DNA from: Tritonibacter horizontis
GTDB lineage: Bacteria > Pseudomonadota > Alphaproteobacteria > Rhodobacterales > Rhodobacteraceae
Reading direction: 5' to 3'
DNA length: 64,000 nt
NCBI RefSeq assembly: GCF_001518015.1
Contig: NZ_LPUY01000138.1
Location: forward strand, 62,001-126,000
Part shown: in pieces, positions 43,689-54,210 of the stretch
How the letters are laid out: each line of letters begins with the position of its first letter
Position numbering within the stretch: position 1 is the stretch's first letter
The notes under the pieces: generated by a model
What the model saw: only the letters and a program-made list of their open reading frames with translations
Told to the model about the DNA's origin: nothing
Database searches by the model: none
Program-made: the position numbers and the translations under genes

Positions 43689-43822
43689 GGGTTTGTTCTA
43701 ATCCGCGTGGATTTGACGGGTCTAGCCGTCAATAACGACAGGGAGCCGGTTCCCCCCGCCTGTGCTCTTGTAGCCGCAATCGAGTTCGGGCCGATCCTGT
43801 TTTTTGAGGCCGAAAACGAAGG

Positions 43823-45481
43823 TCAGCTTGGGTCGCGCCAGCGGTTCACAATCGGGTAGCGCCTGTCGAGCCAGAACGCCCGTTTCGTCAACCGTGCCCC
43901 GGGTGCGGACTGAAAGCGTTTGTATTCGCTTATGTAAATCAAATGTTCGATCCGCTTGGCAACCGCGCGGTCAAATCCGGCGGCGACACAATCGGCGACC
44001 GAGCCGTCCTGATCCACGAGAATATCAAGCAAGGCATCCAGTTCGGGATAGTCCGGGAGGCTGTCACTGTCTTTCTGATCCTCGCGCAATTCGGCAGAGG
44101 GGGGCTTGTCAATCACGTTTGGATGAATCACCTCGCCCTCCGGCCCCATCATCCAGTCGCGATGATTGGCGTTGCGCCAGCGGCAGGTTTCAAAAACGCG
44201 GGTTTTGTAGAGGTCCTTGATCGGGTTATAGCCGCCGTTCATATCGCCATAGATGGTGGCATAACCAACGGCGACCTCGGATTTGTTGCCCGTTGTCAAC
44301 AACATCTCGCCGAACTTGTTCGACATCGCCATCAACAGCAGGCCACGCAGGCGGGACTGGATGTTTTCCTCCGTTACGTCGGCGGGGCGATCCGCGAAGA
44401 GGGGCGCCAGTGTTTCGGTGACAGCGCTGCGTGCGGGTCCAATGGGCACATAGTCATAATGGACGCCGAGCGCCTTTGCGACGGCTTCTGCATCCGCGAG
44501 TGATTCTTGCGAGGTGTATTCCGAGGGCAACATCACGCAGCGGACGTTCTCTGCCCCAAGCGCATCCACCGCGATCGCCGCTACGATGGCAGAATCAACG
44601 CCGCCAGACAGACCCAGCAGCACCTTTTTGAACCCGGTTTTCGCCATGTAGTCGCGCAGCGACTGCACCATCACGCGGTAGTCCTGCTCCCAGGCGTCAG
44701 GCAGCGGCGCCTTTTCGCCAGCGACAATGCGCCAGCCCTCGGCGCCGCGGACCAGATCGAGCTGCGTCACCGCCTCGTCAAAGACCGGCATCTGCAGCGC
44801 CAGCTCGCCGCCGGGATTGAGCGCAAAGCTGCCACCGTCAAAGACCTGATCGTCCTGACCGCCAACCATATTGAGGTAGATCACCGGCAGCCCCGTTTCG
44901 ACCGTCCGCGCCACCATGTGGTTGACCCGGGTGTCCATCTTGCCGCGGTAATAGGGCGAGCCATTGGGGATCAGCAGGAACTCCGCACCGGTTTCTTCGA
45001 GCGTTTCGGAGACATCCTCGTGCCAGCCATCTTCGCAGATCGGGCTGCCGATGCGGGTGTTTCCGACCGAATAGGGACCGCCAAGGGGCCCGGCGTCAAA
45101 GATCCGCACCTCGTCAAATACCGTTTCGTTCGGCAGGTGATGCTTCAGCAGTCTGGAGGCGACCTTGCCGTCCTTGAGGATCAGATAGGCATTGTAGAGC
45201 TTGCCCTCCTCGACCCAGGGGCTGCCGATGGCGAGCGCGGGCCCCTCCGCCACCGCCTGCGCCAGCGTTTCGATTTCGGCCATCGCGGCGGTGTGAAACG
45301 CAGGTTTCATCACCAGGTCCTGGGTGTTGTAGCCGGTGATAAACATCTCGGGCAACGCCACCAGATCGGCTCCGGCGGCGCGCCCCTGTTCCCAGGCGGC
45401 GCGCGCCTTGGCAGCATTGCCTGCCAGATCGCCCACGGTCGGGTTCAACTGCGCCAAAGTTACGCGAAATCTGTCGGCCAT
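43823..45481 (-). CDS. nadE: Glutamine-dependent NAD+ synthetase
   Basis: A 552-residue bifunctional enzyme. The N-terminal nitrilase-type glutaminase (about 1-270) has the catalytic Cys in 'SPICEDGWHED' and Lys in 'LKHHLPNE'. The C-terminal synthetase has the PP-loop SGGVDSA, and 'MPSEYTSQESLADA' and 'TGNKSEVAVGYATIYGD' are family blocks. It makes NAD from nicotinate adenine dinucleotide. I place the start at 45481 (MADRFRVTLAQLNPTVGD), where the nitrilase fold begins. The 53-codon longer frame lacks similarity to the family, though the ribosome site at 45481 is weak. Confidence 0.93.
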   Translation of the reverse strand: MADRFRVTLAQLNPTVGDLAGNAAKARAAWEQGRAAGADLVALPEMFITGYNTQDLVMKPAFHTAAMAEIETLAQAVAEGPALAIGSPWVEEGKLYNAYLILKDGKVASRLLKHHLPNETVFDEVRIFDAGPLGGPYSVGNTRIGSPICEDGWHEDVSETLEETGAEFLLIPNGSPYYRGKMDTRVNHMVARTVETGLPVIYLNMVGGQDDQVFDGGSFALNPGGELALQMPVFDEAVTQLDLVRGAEGWRIVAGEKAPLPDAWEQDYRVMVQSLRDYMAKTGFKKVLLGLSGGVDSAIVAAIAVDALGAENVRCVMLPSEYTSQESLADAEAVAKALGVHYDYVPIGPARSAVTETLAPLFADRPADVTEENIQSRLRGLLLMAMSNKFGEMLLTTGNKSEVAVGYATIYGDMNGGYNPIKDLYKTRVFETCRWRNANHRDWMMGPEGEVIHPNVIDKPPSAELREDQKDSDSLPDYPELDALLDILVDQDGSVADCVAAGFDRAVAKRIEHLIYISEYKRFQSAPGARLTKRAFWLDRRYPIVNRWRDPS

Positions 45482-45651
45482 GGTCCCGGGTCCCCAAAAC
45501 TGTATCGTCTCAAGCCATTTAACAGATCCGTGCTGAAGGAAAAGACCACCAAGGCAAAACCGTTGCGACATGACGACCCGTCGCATAAGTTCTGGGACAA
45601 GCAACCCATTCACAGGCAGCTCTCGCATATTCTGAGGCAACTGAGGTTACC

Positions 45652-47133
45652 ATGACCCGCACCGGCTCCACTCTTGTACTTTCCGCTCTGCTGGCCCTCG
45701 CGGCGGCAGGCGTGTTGTCGCCCCTTCCGGCCCAGGAGGCGCAGGTCCTGACGACCCAGGACGAGATCGGCGGGGTGTACGACGGCGAGTTCAAGGGCGG
45801 ATTGCAACACGGTCAAGGCACCTACAAGCTCCCCAATGGGTATGAATACACGGGCACCTGGGTCGAAGGCGAAATCCTGGGTCAGGGGATGGCCCGTTTT
45901 CCCAATGGATCGGTCTACGAAGGCGAATTTGCCAAGGGCAAGCCCGAAGGCATCGGCAAGATCACCTTTGCCGACGGCGGCACATATGAGGGCGAATGGC
46001 AAAACGGCATCATCAATGGCCACGGCATCGCGATCTATGCCAATGGGGTTCGCTACGAGGGCGACTTTGTCGATGCCAAGCACCAAGGCCGTGGCGTGAT
46101 GCAAAACCCCGGTGGCTATGAATACGAGGGCGATTGGGTCGAAGGCCGCAAGGAAGGCCTGGGCAAGATCACCTATCCCAACGGCGCCACCTATCAGGGC
46201 GGTGTGGTGGACGGCAAACTAGAAGGCCTGGGCACATTGGTGATGCCGGATGGTCTGAAATACGAAGGCGAATGGGCCGCCGACCAGATGAACGGCATGG
46301 GCACCCTGACCCAGCCCAATGGCGACGTCTACGAAGGCCCGCTGGTCAACGGCCGCCGCCACGGCGAAGGCAAGCTGACCTATGCCAATGGCGACGTCTA
46401 TGAAGGCATGTTCGAAGAGGATCTGCGCCAGGGTCAGGGCACCTTCACCGGCACCGATGGCTACATCTACAGCGGCCAGTGGCAAGCCGGCCAGATCGAA
46501 GGTCAGGGCAAGGTCACCTACCCCGACGGTTCGGTCTACGAAGGCGCGTTTCGCGATGATCTTGCGGATGGCACCGGCAAGATCACCTACCCCGATGGCT
46601 CCACCTATGACGGCGAATGGATCGCCGGCGTGATCGAGGGCGAAGGCGTCGCCACCTATCCAAATGGCATCACCTACGAGGGCACGTTCCGCAATGCCAA
46701 GAACGATGGCGAAGGCGTGATGACCTACCCCGATGGTTATCGCTATGAGGGCGGTTGGAAAGACGGTGTGCGCCATGGCACAGCCAAGGTGACCTATGCG
46801 GACGGTTCGATCTACGAGGGTCAGTTCGAGATGGGTCAACGCCATGGCCGCGGCAAGATCACCATGCCGGACGGGTTCAGCTATGAAGGCGACTGGGCCG
46901 AGGGAAAGATCAGCGGTCAGGGGGTCGCCACCTACGCCAATGGCGATGTCTACGAAGGCAGCTTTGTGAATTCCAAGCGGCAGGGTCCGGGCACCATGCG
47001 CTACGCCTCTGGCCAGCAGGCCGAGGGGACCTGGGACAACGGCGCGCTGACCAGCAATGACGAGGCCACGCCGAGCGCGACTGACGACACCTCTGGTGAC
47101 ACATCAGACGACACGCCGGCCGAGAGCGAATAA
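45652..47133 (+). CDS. Exported MORN-repeat protein
   Basis: A 493-residue protein. A signal peptide (about 1-27, ending LPAQEA) is followed by 18 consecutive 23-residue MORN repeats (about residues 42-455, pattern xYxGxxxxGxxxGxGxxxxxxGx) and one partial repeat. An acidic Asp/Thr/Ser-rich tail completes it. The second aromatic position alternates between Trp and Phe over many units. MORN arrays form long flat beta-hairpin ribbons that bind lipids or proteins. Here the array is secreted, so it would act in the periplasm or outside the cell. The next gene starts 14 bases downstream. Confidence 0.9.
   Translation: MTRTGSTLVLSALLALAAAGVLSPLPAQEAQVLTTQDEIGGVYDGEFKGGLQHGQGTYKLPNGYEYTGTWVEGEILGQGMARFPNGSVYEGEFAKGKPEGIGKITFADGGTYEGEWQNGIINGHGIAIYANGVRYEGDFVDAKHQGRGVMQNPGGYEYEGDWVEGRKEGLGKITYPNGATYQGGVVDGKLEGLGTLVMPDGLKYEGEWAADQMNGMGTLTQPNGDVYEGPLVNGRRHGEGKLTYANGDVYEGMFEEDLRQGQGTFTGTDGYIYSGQWQAGQIEGQGKVTYPDGSVYEGAFRDDLADGTGKITYPDGSTYDGEWIAGVIEGEGVATYPNGITYEGTFRNAKNDGEGVMTYPDGYRYEGGWKDGVRHGTAKVTYADGSIYEGQFEMGQRHGRGKITMPDGFSYEGDWAEGKISGQGVATYANGDVYEGSFVNSKRQGPGTMRYASGQQAEGTWDNGALTSNDEATPSATDDTSGDTSDDTPAESE
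45775..47016 (+). repeat. 69-base repeats encoding 18 MORN units
   Basis: Eighteen in-frame units of 69 bases encode 23 residues each without any length variation. Glycines and the YEG core are conserved at protein level while third positions vary, so the array is old and under protein-level selection rather than a recent DNA expansion. Confidence 0.85.
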
Positions 47134-47147
47134 GGTACCGACCGCCA

Positions 47148-48212
47148 GTGCCGACCCTGGTCTATGTCGTTCGCGGCGATGCTCCCCGCGCCCAGCAGGA
47201 GCTGTCCTACAGCGTTTTGTCCGCGCTCAAGCATGGGCTTGGCGATGTCGAAATCCTGCTGATCTGCGACACGGCCAACCAACGGCCGGATTTGCCGGTG
47301 AACCATCACATTCTGCCCCCCGACGTCCTGGCGGACTGGACGGGGCGGGCTGCCCCGTCAGCGACGGCCGGGCCTCCGCCTGATGCGGTAGGGCTGGCTG
47401 ACGCGGCAGGGCTGGCGCTTGATCTGACGCAGGGACCGATTTGCCTGATGGCAACCGCCACTGCGTTTCGCGCCCCGCCCCAACGGCTGTTTGATCAGTT
47501 CAGGCCTGGTGTGGTTTTGGTACAGGACCAAGATGGCTGGCTGGCCGGGCGACCAGATTGCGCCACGGTGATCGCCGCCACCAGAGAGAGCAGCGACGAA
47601 GCAGCCGTCCACCCCGGTGCCGCGCTCTATGACTTGGGTGTTCTGGGCATTTATCCACAGGATGCTTCATGTCTTAAGTCGTCAAATTTACTCGGGTCAC
47701 GGCTGATTTTCCTGCCTGAAATATCAAATATAGAACAACTATCGCTTTCCCTTGCCCTGGGCGACCCTGACAGGGAGGTTCGGTTCGCACGCGACCTGCT
47801 GGAGCACTACAACGGGCCAATGCGCCATGTTTATCATGGTCGCTTTGACGTGATGTTTCCGGCCAGGGCGCCGGTCAACCTACAGATGGCGGGCCAGCTG
47901 CCTACCATAACAGAGCCGCCCAAACCTCTGTTCTTGCGATGGAAAGCCAAGCTGGTCGCGATCTGGCGGCGGATGGGCCCCGGCACGCAGGCGGGCTATC
48001 TTGCCTATCTGTGCGCATTTGCAGCCCCGACGGCCGAGGGACGCGACGTCTGGGCCAATATCGCGCTGGACCATCTGCACCGATCACAGCGCCCCCGCAT
48101 GAAACTGCGGCAAGAGTTTTCCAAACTGGCCCCCGGCGCATTTGAGACCGCAGGAGTGAAACCCGCCACCGCCGCGCGCTGGCTCCGTTTCTGGATGAGT
48201 TCCGAAGCCTAA
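47148..48212 (+). CDS. Unknown protein downstream of the MORN gene
   Basis: A 354-residue cytoplasmic protein with a GTG start, 14 bases after the MORN gene. The N-terminus (TLVYVVRGDAP, then VEILLICD) resembles the first strands of nucleotide-diphospho-sugar transferases. Later segments ('GPICLMATATAF', 'GVVLVQDQDGWLAG') keep an alpha/beta rhythm, but no DxD motif is evident in the expected place. The C-terminal 100 residues are basic and helical. A glycosyltransferase-like fold is possible, not established. Confidence 0.65.
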   Translation: MPTLVYVVRGDAPRAQQELSYSVLSALKHGLGDVEILLICDTANQRPDLPVNHHILPPDVLADWTGRAAPSATAGPPPDAVGLADAAGLALDLTQGPICLMATATAFRAPPQRLFDQFRPGVVLVQDQDGWLAGRPDCATVIAATRESSDEAAVHPGAALYDLGVLGIYPQDASCLKSSNLLGSRLIFLPEISNIEQLSLSLALGDPDREVRFARDLLEHYNGPMRHVYHGRFDVMFPARAPVNLQMAGQLPTITEPPKPLFLRWKAKLVAIWRRMGPGTQAGYLAYLCAFAAPTAEGRDVWANIALDHLHRSQRPRMKLRQEFSKLAPGAFETAGVKPATAARWLRFWMSSEA

Positions 48213-48389
48213 GCACTTTTGGTGGCGGAAAATTCCTGTTCGTCGGCTGCGGCCATCCGCTTCAAATCCTCTGGTACCGTGTCGCGGACGCCGCTATGGC
48301 GCGACCGGAACCGTTCCCTCGCGGCGCTTTTCACCGAAGCGATCTGTCAGATCCACGTCGATTTCTCAGGTGCTGCACCGCAGAACATT

Positions 48390-48424
48390 TTGACCCTTTT
48401 CATTCGATCCATGGCCTGTATAAA
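48390..48424 (+). promoter_or_regulatory. Candidate promoter of the leu leader
   Basis: TATAAA (48419-48424) is a good -10 hexamer; TTGACC (48390-48395) is upstream but 23 bases away, too far for a standard promoter, and TTTTCA (48397-48402) has correct 16-base spacing. Starting about seven bases after the -10 would place the first transcribed base at or next to the leader-peptide ATG. Confidence 0.35.
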
Positions 48425-48431
48425 TCCACGC

Positions 48432-48518
48432 ATGACCATGTATGCCGATATCCAGATTGCCGACGCTGCCACCCGCAGCGCGCTTTCGCGTGGTCTACTG
48501 CTCCTAATCCGCCTCTGA
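48432..48518 (+). CDS. leuL: Leu-rich leader peptide of leuA
   Basis: A 28-codon open frame beginning MTMYADIQIADAATRS and ending G-L-L-L-L-I-R-L-stop. Four consecutive Leu codons (CTA CTG CTC CTA, including the rare CTA twice) and a fifth Leu two codons later stand directly before a strong hairpin. The stop codon lies within that hairpin's 5' arm. This is the standard plan of ribosome-mediated attenuation of leucine biosynthesis. No Shine-Dalgarno sequence precedes either ATG (48432 or 48438), so translation may be leaderless. Confidence 0.75.
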   Translation: MTMYADIQIADAATRSALSRGLLLLIRL

Positions 48519-48609
48519 GCGTGCCATCCGGCGCGCCCGCTCAGAGGATGTGCACGCGCGCCACGGATTGACCCTTCCCCCGAAATGACCAAATGATCCG
48601 CGGGGATCA
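48512..48609 (+). promoter_or_regulatory. Attenuator-like hairpins in the leuA leader
   Basis: CCTCTGAGC/GCTCAGAGG (48512-48520/48539-48547) is a perfect nine-pair stem with an 18-base loop, extendable by AATCCG/CGGATT past a bulge. A ribosome stalled at the Leu codons would cover its 5' arm. A second hairpin, TGATCC/GGATCA with loop GCGG (48594-48609), lies just before the leuA ribosome site and a TTTTT. Which structure terminates, and how the two exclude each other, is not clear by eye. Confidence 0.55.
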
Positions 48610-48629
48610 GAGCAAGAGAGATTTTTCAC

Positions 48630-50201
48630 ATGACCAGCCTTCCTGACCAAGATCGCGTCCTGATCTTTGACACCACTTTGCGCGATGGCGAACAAAGCCC
48701 CGGCGCCACCATGACCCATGACGAAAAGCTCGAAATCGCCGAGCTGCTGGACGACATGGGTGTCGACATTATCGAAGCCGGTTTTCCAATTGCGTCCGAA
48801 GGCGATTTTCGGGCGGTCAAGGAAATCGCGGACCGGTCAAAGAACGCGATGATCTGTGGCCTTGCGCGGGCCAACCTCAAGGATATCGACCGGTGCGCCG
48901 AAGCGGTGCGCAGTGCTGCAAAACCACGCATCCATACCTTTATCGGCACCTCGCCCCTGCACCGCGCCATCCCGAACCTCACCATGGATGAGATGGCAGA
49001 CCGCATCCACGAGACGGTGACCCATGCCCGCAACCTGGTCGACAACGTGCAATGGTCGCCGATGGATGCGACCCGCACCGAATGGGACTACCTCTGCCGT
49101 GTGATCGAGATCGCGATCAAGGCTGGCGCCACCACCATCAATATCCCCGACACCGTCGGCTACACCGCCCCGCGCGAAAGCGCCGACCTGATCCGTCGCC
49201 TGATCGAAACCGTGCCTGGCGCGGATGACGTTGTCTTTGCAACCCATTGCCACAACGACCTTGGCATGGCGACGGCGAACTCGCTGGCCGCAATCGAGGC
49301 CGGTGCCCGTCAGATCGAATGCACCATCAACGGCCTGGGCGAGCGCGCCGGCAATACCGCGCTTGAAGAGGTGGTCATGGCGATGAAGGTCCGCAACGAC
49401 ATCATGCCCTATGCAACCGGCATCGACACCCGCAAGATCATGCATATCTCGCGCCGGGTCGCTGCTGTTTCCGGCTTCAACGTGCAGTTCAACAAGGCCA
49501 TCGTCGGCAAGAACGCCTTTGCCCACGAGAGCGGCATCCACCAGGATGGCATGCTCAAAAACAAGGAAACCTTTGAAATCATGCGGCCAGAGGATGTCGG
49601 CCTTTCAGGCACCTCCCTGCCGTTGGGCAAACACTCCGGCCGGGCGGCGCTGCGCGACAAGCTCAACAACCTCGGGTACGAAATTGGCGACAACCAGTTG
49701 AAAGACCTTTTTGTCCGCTTCAAGGAACTGGCGGACCGCAAGAAAGAGGTCTTTGACGACGATATCGTGGCGCTGATGCGGACCGGTGGCGACAAGGACG
49801 ACCACCTGCAACTGGTGTCGATGAAAGTGGTCTGCGGCACCGGCGGCCCGGCTGAGGCCACCGTTGAGATGGAAGTCGAGGGCAAGGACGTGACCGAAGT
49901 GGCCGAAGGCGATGGTCCGGTGGACGCGACCTTCAAGGCGATCCGCAAGATCCATCCGAACGCCGCGCATCTGCAGCTTTATCAGGTGCATGCCGTGACC
50001 GAAGGCACCGACGCGCAGGCCACGGTGTCCGTCCGGCTGGAAGAAGACGGCATCATTGCGACCGGCGACAGTGCCAATACTGACACGGTTGTCGCCTCGG
50101 CCATGGCCTATATCGGGGCGCTGAACCGGCTGATCGTACGACGCAGCAAGATGGGCGAAGATGCCGACACGCGCGAGATTTCCTACAAGGATGTCACCTA
50201 G
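48630..50201 (+). CDS. leuA: 2-Isopropylmalate synthase
   Basis: A 523-residue enzyme that condenses acetyl-CoA with 2-oxoisovalerate, the committed step of leucine synthesis. The catalytic TIM barrel opens with '[16 protein letters not shown]', has the metal-binding HxH in '[15 protein letters not shown]', and the C-terminal leucine-feedback domain (about 400-520) is complete. It is preceded by a Leu-rich leader peptide and hairpins, so both attenuation and allosteric feedback are expected. A terminator follows at 50237, so it appears monocistronic. Confidence 0.95.
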   Translation: MTSLPDQDRVLIFDTTLRDGEQSPGATMTHDEKLEIAELLDDMGVDIIEAGFPIASEGDFRAVKEIADRSKNAMICGLARANLKDIDRCAEAVRSAAKPRIHTFIGTSPLHRAIPNLTMDEMADRIHETVTHARNLVDNVQWSPMDATRTEWDYLCRVIEIAIKAGATTINIPDTVGYTAPRESADLIRRLIETVPGADDVVFATHCHNDLGMATANSLAAIEAGARQIECTINGLGERAGNTALEEVVMAMKVRNDIMPYATGIDTRKIMHISRRVAAVSGFNVQFNKAIVGKNAFAHESGIHQDGMLKNKETFEIMRPEDVGLSGTSLPLGKHSGRAALRDKLNNLGYEIGDNQLKDLFVRFKELADRKKEVFDDDIVALMRTGGDKDDHLQLVSMKVVCGTGGPAEATVEMEVEGKDVTEVAEGDGPVDATFKAIRKIHPNAAHLQLYQVHAVTEGTDAQATVSVRLEEDGIIATGDSANTDTVVASAMAYIGALNRLIVRRSKMGEDADTREISYKDVT

Positions 50202-50236
50202 ATCCGCGATCTATTCTGCCACCAGAACCGCAATTT

Positions 50237-50257
50237 GGCCCCCTTGCGGGGGCCTTT
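50237..50257 (+). terminator. Terminator of leuA
   Basis: GGCCCCC/GGGGGCC (7 pairs, loop TTGC) is followed by TTTG. It lies 36 bases after the leuA stop and before the convergent rlmJ. Confidence 0.7.
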
Positions 50258-50306
50258 GCACATCCCCTGCCCGGCAGGCACATCGCAGCACAGAACGACC
50301 GGCAGC

Positions 50307-51089
50307 TCAGCCCAGTGCGGCAAATTTACGGTCGAGAAACGCCGCTTCGTCCGCGAGACCAAAAGGCGCGTTGACGACAAACAGGCCCGAGCCGATCATC
50401 CGATGCCCGTCGCGCGCCGGTGGGAAGGTCACCTCGTGCCGCAGGGCACCTGGAAAAGTCTGCGCCTCAAGCGCGCGCAGCATCTGCCGGTGGGCGCCAT
50501 CCTTCAGGATCGGATACCACAACGCGATCACCCCGACGTTCCATTTCCGGTGCAACTTCGTGATGATGCCGGGAAGGCGCGCGTAGTCGGATTTGATTTC
50601 GTAACTCGGGTCGATCAGCAACAGGCCCCGGCGTGGCTCTGGCGGGGCCAGCGACTGTGCCATTTCAAACCCGTCCTGTACGTGTACCTTCGCCCCGGTT
50701 CCGCGCATGGCCGTCCGCAAGGCCTGGGCCTCTTGCGGGTGCAGTTCCGCCAGGTGGACCGAATCCATCGGGCGCAACAGGTCTACGGCGATCCGCGGCG
50801 ATCCGGGATAGCTCGACGGCCCTTGGTCCTTTTGCACCGCGCTGAGCACCCGAGTATAAGGATGATCCGGCGCAAACCATCCCCGCGCGATGTCGATCCC
50901 GCTTGCCGCCTCTCCCGTTTTCCTGGCTTCGGCGGAAGACAGATCATAAAGCGCCCGGCCCGCGTGGGTTTCGATATAGCTGATCGGTTTATCCTTGCGG
51001 GTCAGGTAGTCCAGCATCCACGCCAGGAGCGCATGTTTTTGAACGTCGGCCAGGTTTCCCGCGTGATAGATATGTTGGTAGGACAGCAT
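50307..51089 (-). CDS. rlmJ: 23S rRNA (adenine-2030-N6)-methyltransferase
   Basis: A 260-residue SAM-dependent methyltransferase modifying A2030 of 23S rRNA. The family N-terminus 'MLSYQHIYHAGNLADVQKH' is unmistakable, 'YIETHAGRALYDL' contributes to the SAM site, and 'LLLIDPSYEIKSDY' holds the D-P-x-Y catalytic motif in its DPSY form. It is a single gene on the minus strand. Confidence 0.93.
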   Translation of the reverse strand: MLSYQHIYHAGNLADVQKHALLAWMLDYLTRKDKPISYIETHAGRALYDLSSAEARKTGEAASGIDIARGWFAPDHPYTRVLSAVQKDQGPSSYPGSPRIAVDLLRPMDSVHLAELHPQEAQALRTAMRGTGAKVHVQDGFEMAQSLAPPEPRRGLLLIDPSYEIKSDYARLPGIITKLHRKWNVGVIALWYPILKDGAHRQMLRALEAQTFPGALRHEVTFPPARDGHRMIGSGLFVVNAPFGLADEAAFLDRKFAALG

Positions 51090-51200
51090 AAAGCTCCCTT
51101 ACCGGCAAATGAGGCCCGGTGGAAGAGCGGCTTTTAAACGATTTCTAAATCCCGAGCGGTCACCTTGGGGGTCACTTTCCGCCCGCAGAAGCAGGTTGCG

Positions 51201-51935
51201 ATGACCCTCAGAACGAGCCTTTTTTCCGGCGCGACTGTCGCGCTTTCACTGATGTCCCCCGCCTGGTCCAATTCGGGTGGGTATTCTCTGGTTGGAGATG
51301 GCAGTTTCTTCATGCGCACGTCTGCCCCAGCGGCGCCCTCTATGGATCTCGAAGACGAGGAAGAGGGGCGCGGGGCGATCTCTTTGAACCCGCGCGCCGC
51401 CAGTCTGTTTCGCGGCCGCAGCAGCGGCAGCCTATTTGCCAGCCCACCCATGGTGTCAATCGACGTGGCCGAGATCATGAATGTGATCGCCAAGGCCGAG
51501 GCAGGCAAAGCCGACTACAATGCGGTTCAACACGGGGCCAAGATCAAACCGCCCACCGCGCCAACCCAAATGACGCTGCAGCAGATCTATGCATGGATCA
51601 AGGACACGCCCGGCCAGCCCCATGCCATCGGCCGCTACCAGTTCATCCCGGCCACGTTGAAACGCCTCGCCAGCCACCAGGAGGTGCCGCTCAACCGCCG
51701 CTTCACCCCGGCGCTTCAGGATCAACTTGCACATCAGCTGATCGAAGAGGCGGGCCTGTCGGCCTTCAAGGCGGGCGAGATGACGCAAGTCACCTTCATG
51801 AACAATCTGGCAAAGATCTGGGCGGGGCTGCCCACATCGAGCGGAAAGTCGCATTATCACAATTACGCCGGCAACAAGGCCACCGTCACTTGGGCTAATT
51901 TCAAGGCACAAATGGATCAGATCTTCTCCGGATAG
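51201..51935 (+). CDS. Exported lysozyme-fold (phage-type muramidase-like) protein
   Basis: A 244-residue protein with a signal peptide (about 1-22, ending SPAWS), an acidic linker (DLEDEEEGRG) and a lysozyme-like domain (about 95-244). 'VIAKAEAGKADYNAVQHG' carries the probable catalytic Glu, and 'IYAWIKDTPGQPHAIGRYQFIPATLK' (in part) is the family's GRYQ block. It probably cleaves or binds peptidoglycan. The ATG at 51201 starts the signal peptide; an earlier GTG frame does not. It lies just upstream of the mre operon in the same direction, 220 bases away. Confidence 0.8.
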   Translation: MTLRTSLFSGATVALSLMSPAWSNSGGYSLVGDGSFFMRTSAPAAPSMDLEDEEEGRGAISLNPRAASLFRGRSSGSLFASPPMVSIDVAEIMNVIAKAEAGKADYNAVQHGAKIKPPTAPTQMTLQQIYAWIKDTPGQPHAIGRYQFIPATLKRLASHQEVPLNRRFTPALQDQLAHQLIEEAGLSAFKAGEMTQVTFMNNLAKIWAGLPTSSGKSHYHNYAGNKATVTWANFKAQMDQIFSG

Positions 51936-52062
51936 CCTTGCAGCAAGGGCAAATTGCCGGTTTCATGTGCGAATGCGCACCGGGTCGGCGATTCTCGGGG
52001 CGAGCCATCGGATTCGGGGGAAACCGCAAGCGAAAAGACGCTCTGACACCCGAATACGCCCT

Positions 52063-53205
<1,143 letters not shown>

Positions 53206-53262
53206 TCCCAGCTGCCCGAGCGGGCATCCTCTGGTTGACCCCCGACGGTTGAAAGGAGTGCC

Positions 53263-54210
53263 TTGGCCAAAGACCGGTCACAGCGCGAAGACTATACCGG
53301 ACCACTCAGGCGCTTGCTTGTGGGGATCTTGGTGCTGGCCCTTGCCATCATTTTCCTGGTCTGGCGGATCGACAGCCCCCGCGTCGAGCGTTTTCGTGCG
53401 CAGGTCGTCGACGCGGTTGTTCCCAACATGCAATGGGCAATGGTTCCCGTCACCGGGGCGATCAACCTTGTGCGCGACTTCCAGAGCTATCAGCGTCTGT
53501 CGGAACAAAACCAGGAACTTCGGTCCGAGCTGCGGCAGATGCGGGCCTGGAAAGAGGCCGCCTTGCAACTGGAACAGGAAAATGCGCGGCTGCTCGATCT
53601 CAACAATGTGCGGCTGGATCTGCAATTGACCTATGTCACCGGGGTTGTCATGGCCGACAGCGGCTCTCCGTTCCGGCAATCGGTTCTGTTGAACGTTGGG
53701 GCGCGCGATGGCATTCGCGATGGCTGGGCCGCCATGGATGGGATCGGTCTGGTCGGGCGGATTTCCGGCACCGGGCTGGAAACCTCGCGGGCGATCCTGT
53801 TGACCGATGCCGCAAGCGCGGTTCCGGCGACGCTGCAACCCTCGGGGCAAACAGCCCTTGTCAGTGGTGACAACACGGCCGCGCCCCTGCTGAATTTTGT
53901 CGAGAACCCGGAACTTGTCCGGCCTGGCGATCGGGTCGTGACCTCCGGCGACGGGCATGTCTTCCCCCCCGGATTGCTGATCGGTCAGGTGGCAGAGGAT
54001 CGGGCTGGCCGCCTCCGGGTGCGACTGTCGGCAGATTACGAGCGCCTGGAATTCCTGCGGGTGCTCCGCCATCAGGGCAGTGTGCCGATTACCGATCCCG
54101 GCGCGCTGATTGCCCCGGTGCCGGACGACATGATACCGCTGCCGCGCCCGCAGAGCCTGCTGGATGGTATCGCGCCGACGACGACACCCGACGGGGCCGA
54201 AAATGGCTAG
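53263..54210 (+). CDS. mreC: Cell shape-determining protein MreC
   Basis: A 315-residue bitopic protein. It has a cytoplasmic tail, a membrane helix (about 19-40), a coiled coil (about 65-100, rich in Glu/Gln/Leu) and a periplasmic double beta-barrel with 'GARDGIRDGWAAMDGIGLVGRI' (in part). A Pro-rich tail ends it. It activates PBP2/RodA. The start is TTG with AAAGGAG five bases upstream; no ATG fits. It overlaps mreD by eight bases. Confidence 0.94.
   Translation: MAKDRSQREDYTGPLRRLLVGILVLALAIIFLVWRIDSPRVERFRAQVVDAVVPNMQWAMVPVTGAINLVRDFQSYQRLSEQNQELRSELRQMRAWKEAALQLEQENARLLDLNNVRLDLQLTYVTGVVMADSGSPFRQSVLLNVGARDGIRDGWAAMDGIGLVGRISGTGLETSRAILLTDAASAVPATLQPSGQTALVSGDNTAAPLLNFVENPELVRPGDRVVTSGDGHVFPPGLLIGQVAEDRAGRLRVRLSADYERLEFLRVLRHQGSVPITDPGALIAPVPDDMIPLPRPQSLLDGIAPTTTPDGAENG

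Noticed and set aside
45574-45595. TGCGAC/GTCGCA inverted repeat between nadE and the MORN gene
   Set aside because: Only six pairs with a ten-base loop and no T run; within expectation for this GC content.
45775-47016. Regular 69-base repeats considered as a CRISPR-like or minisatellite array
   Set aside because: They are codons of MORN repeats; there are no identical repeats separated by unique spacers.
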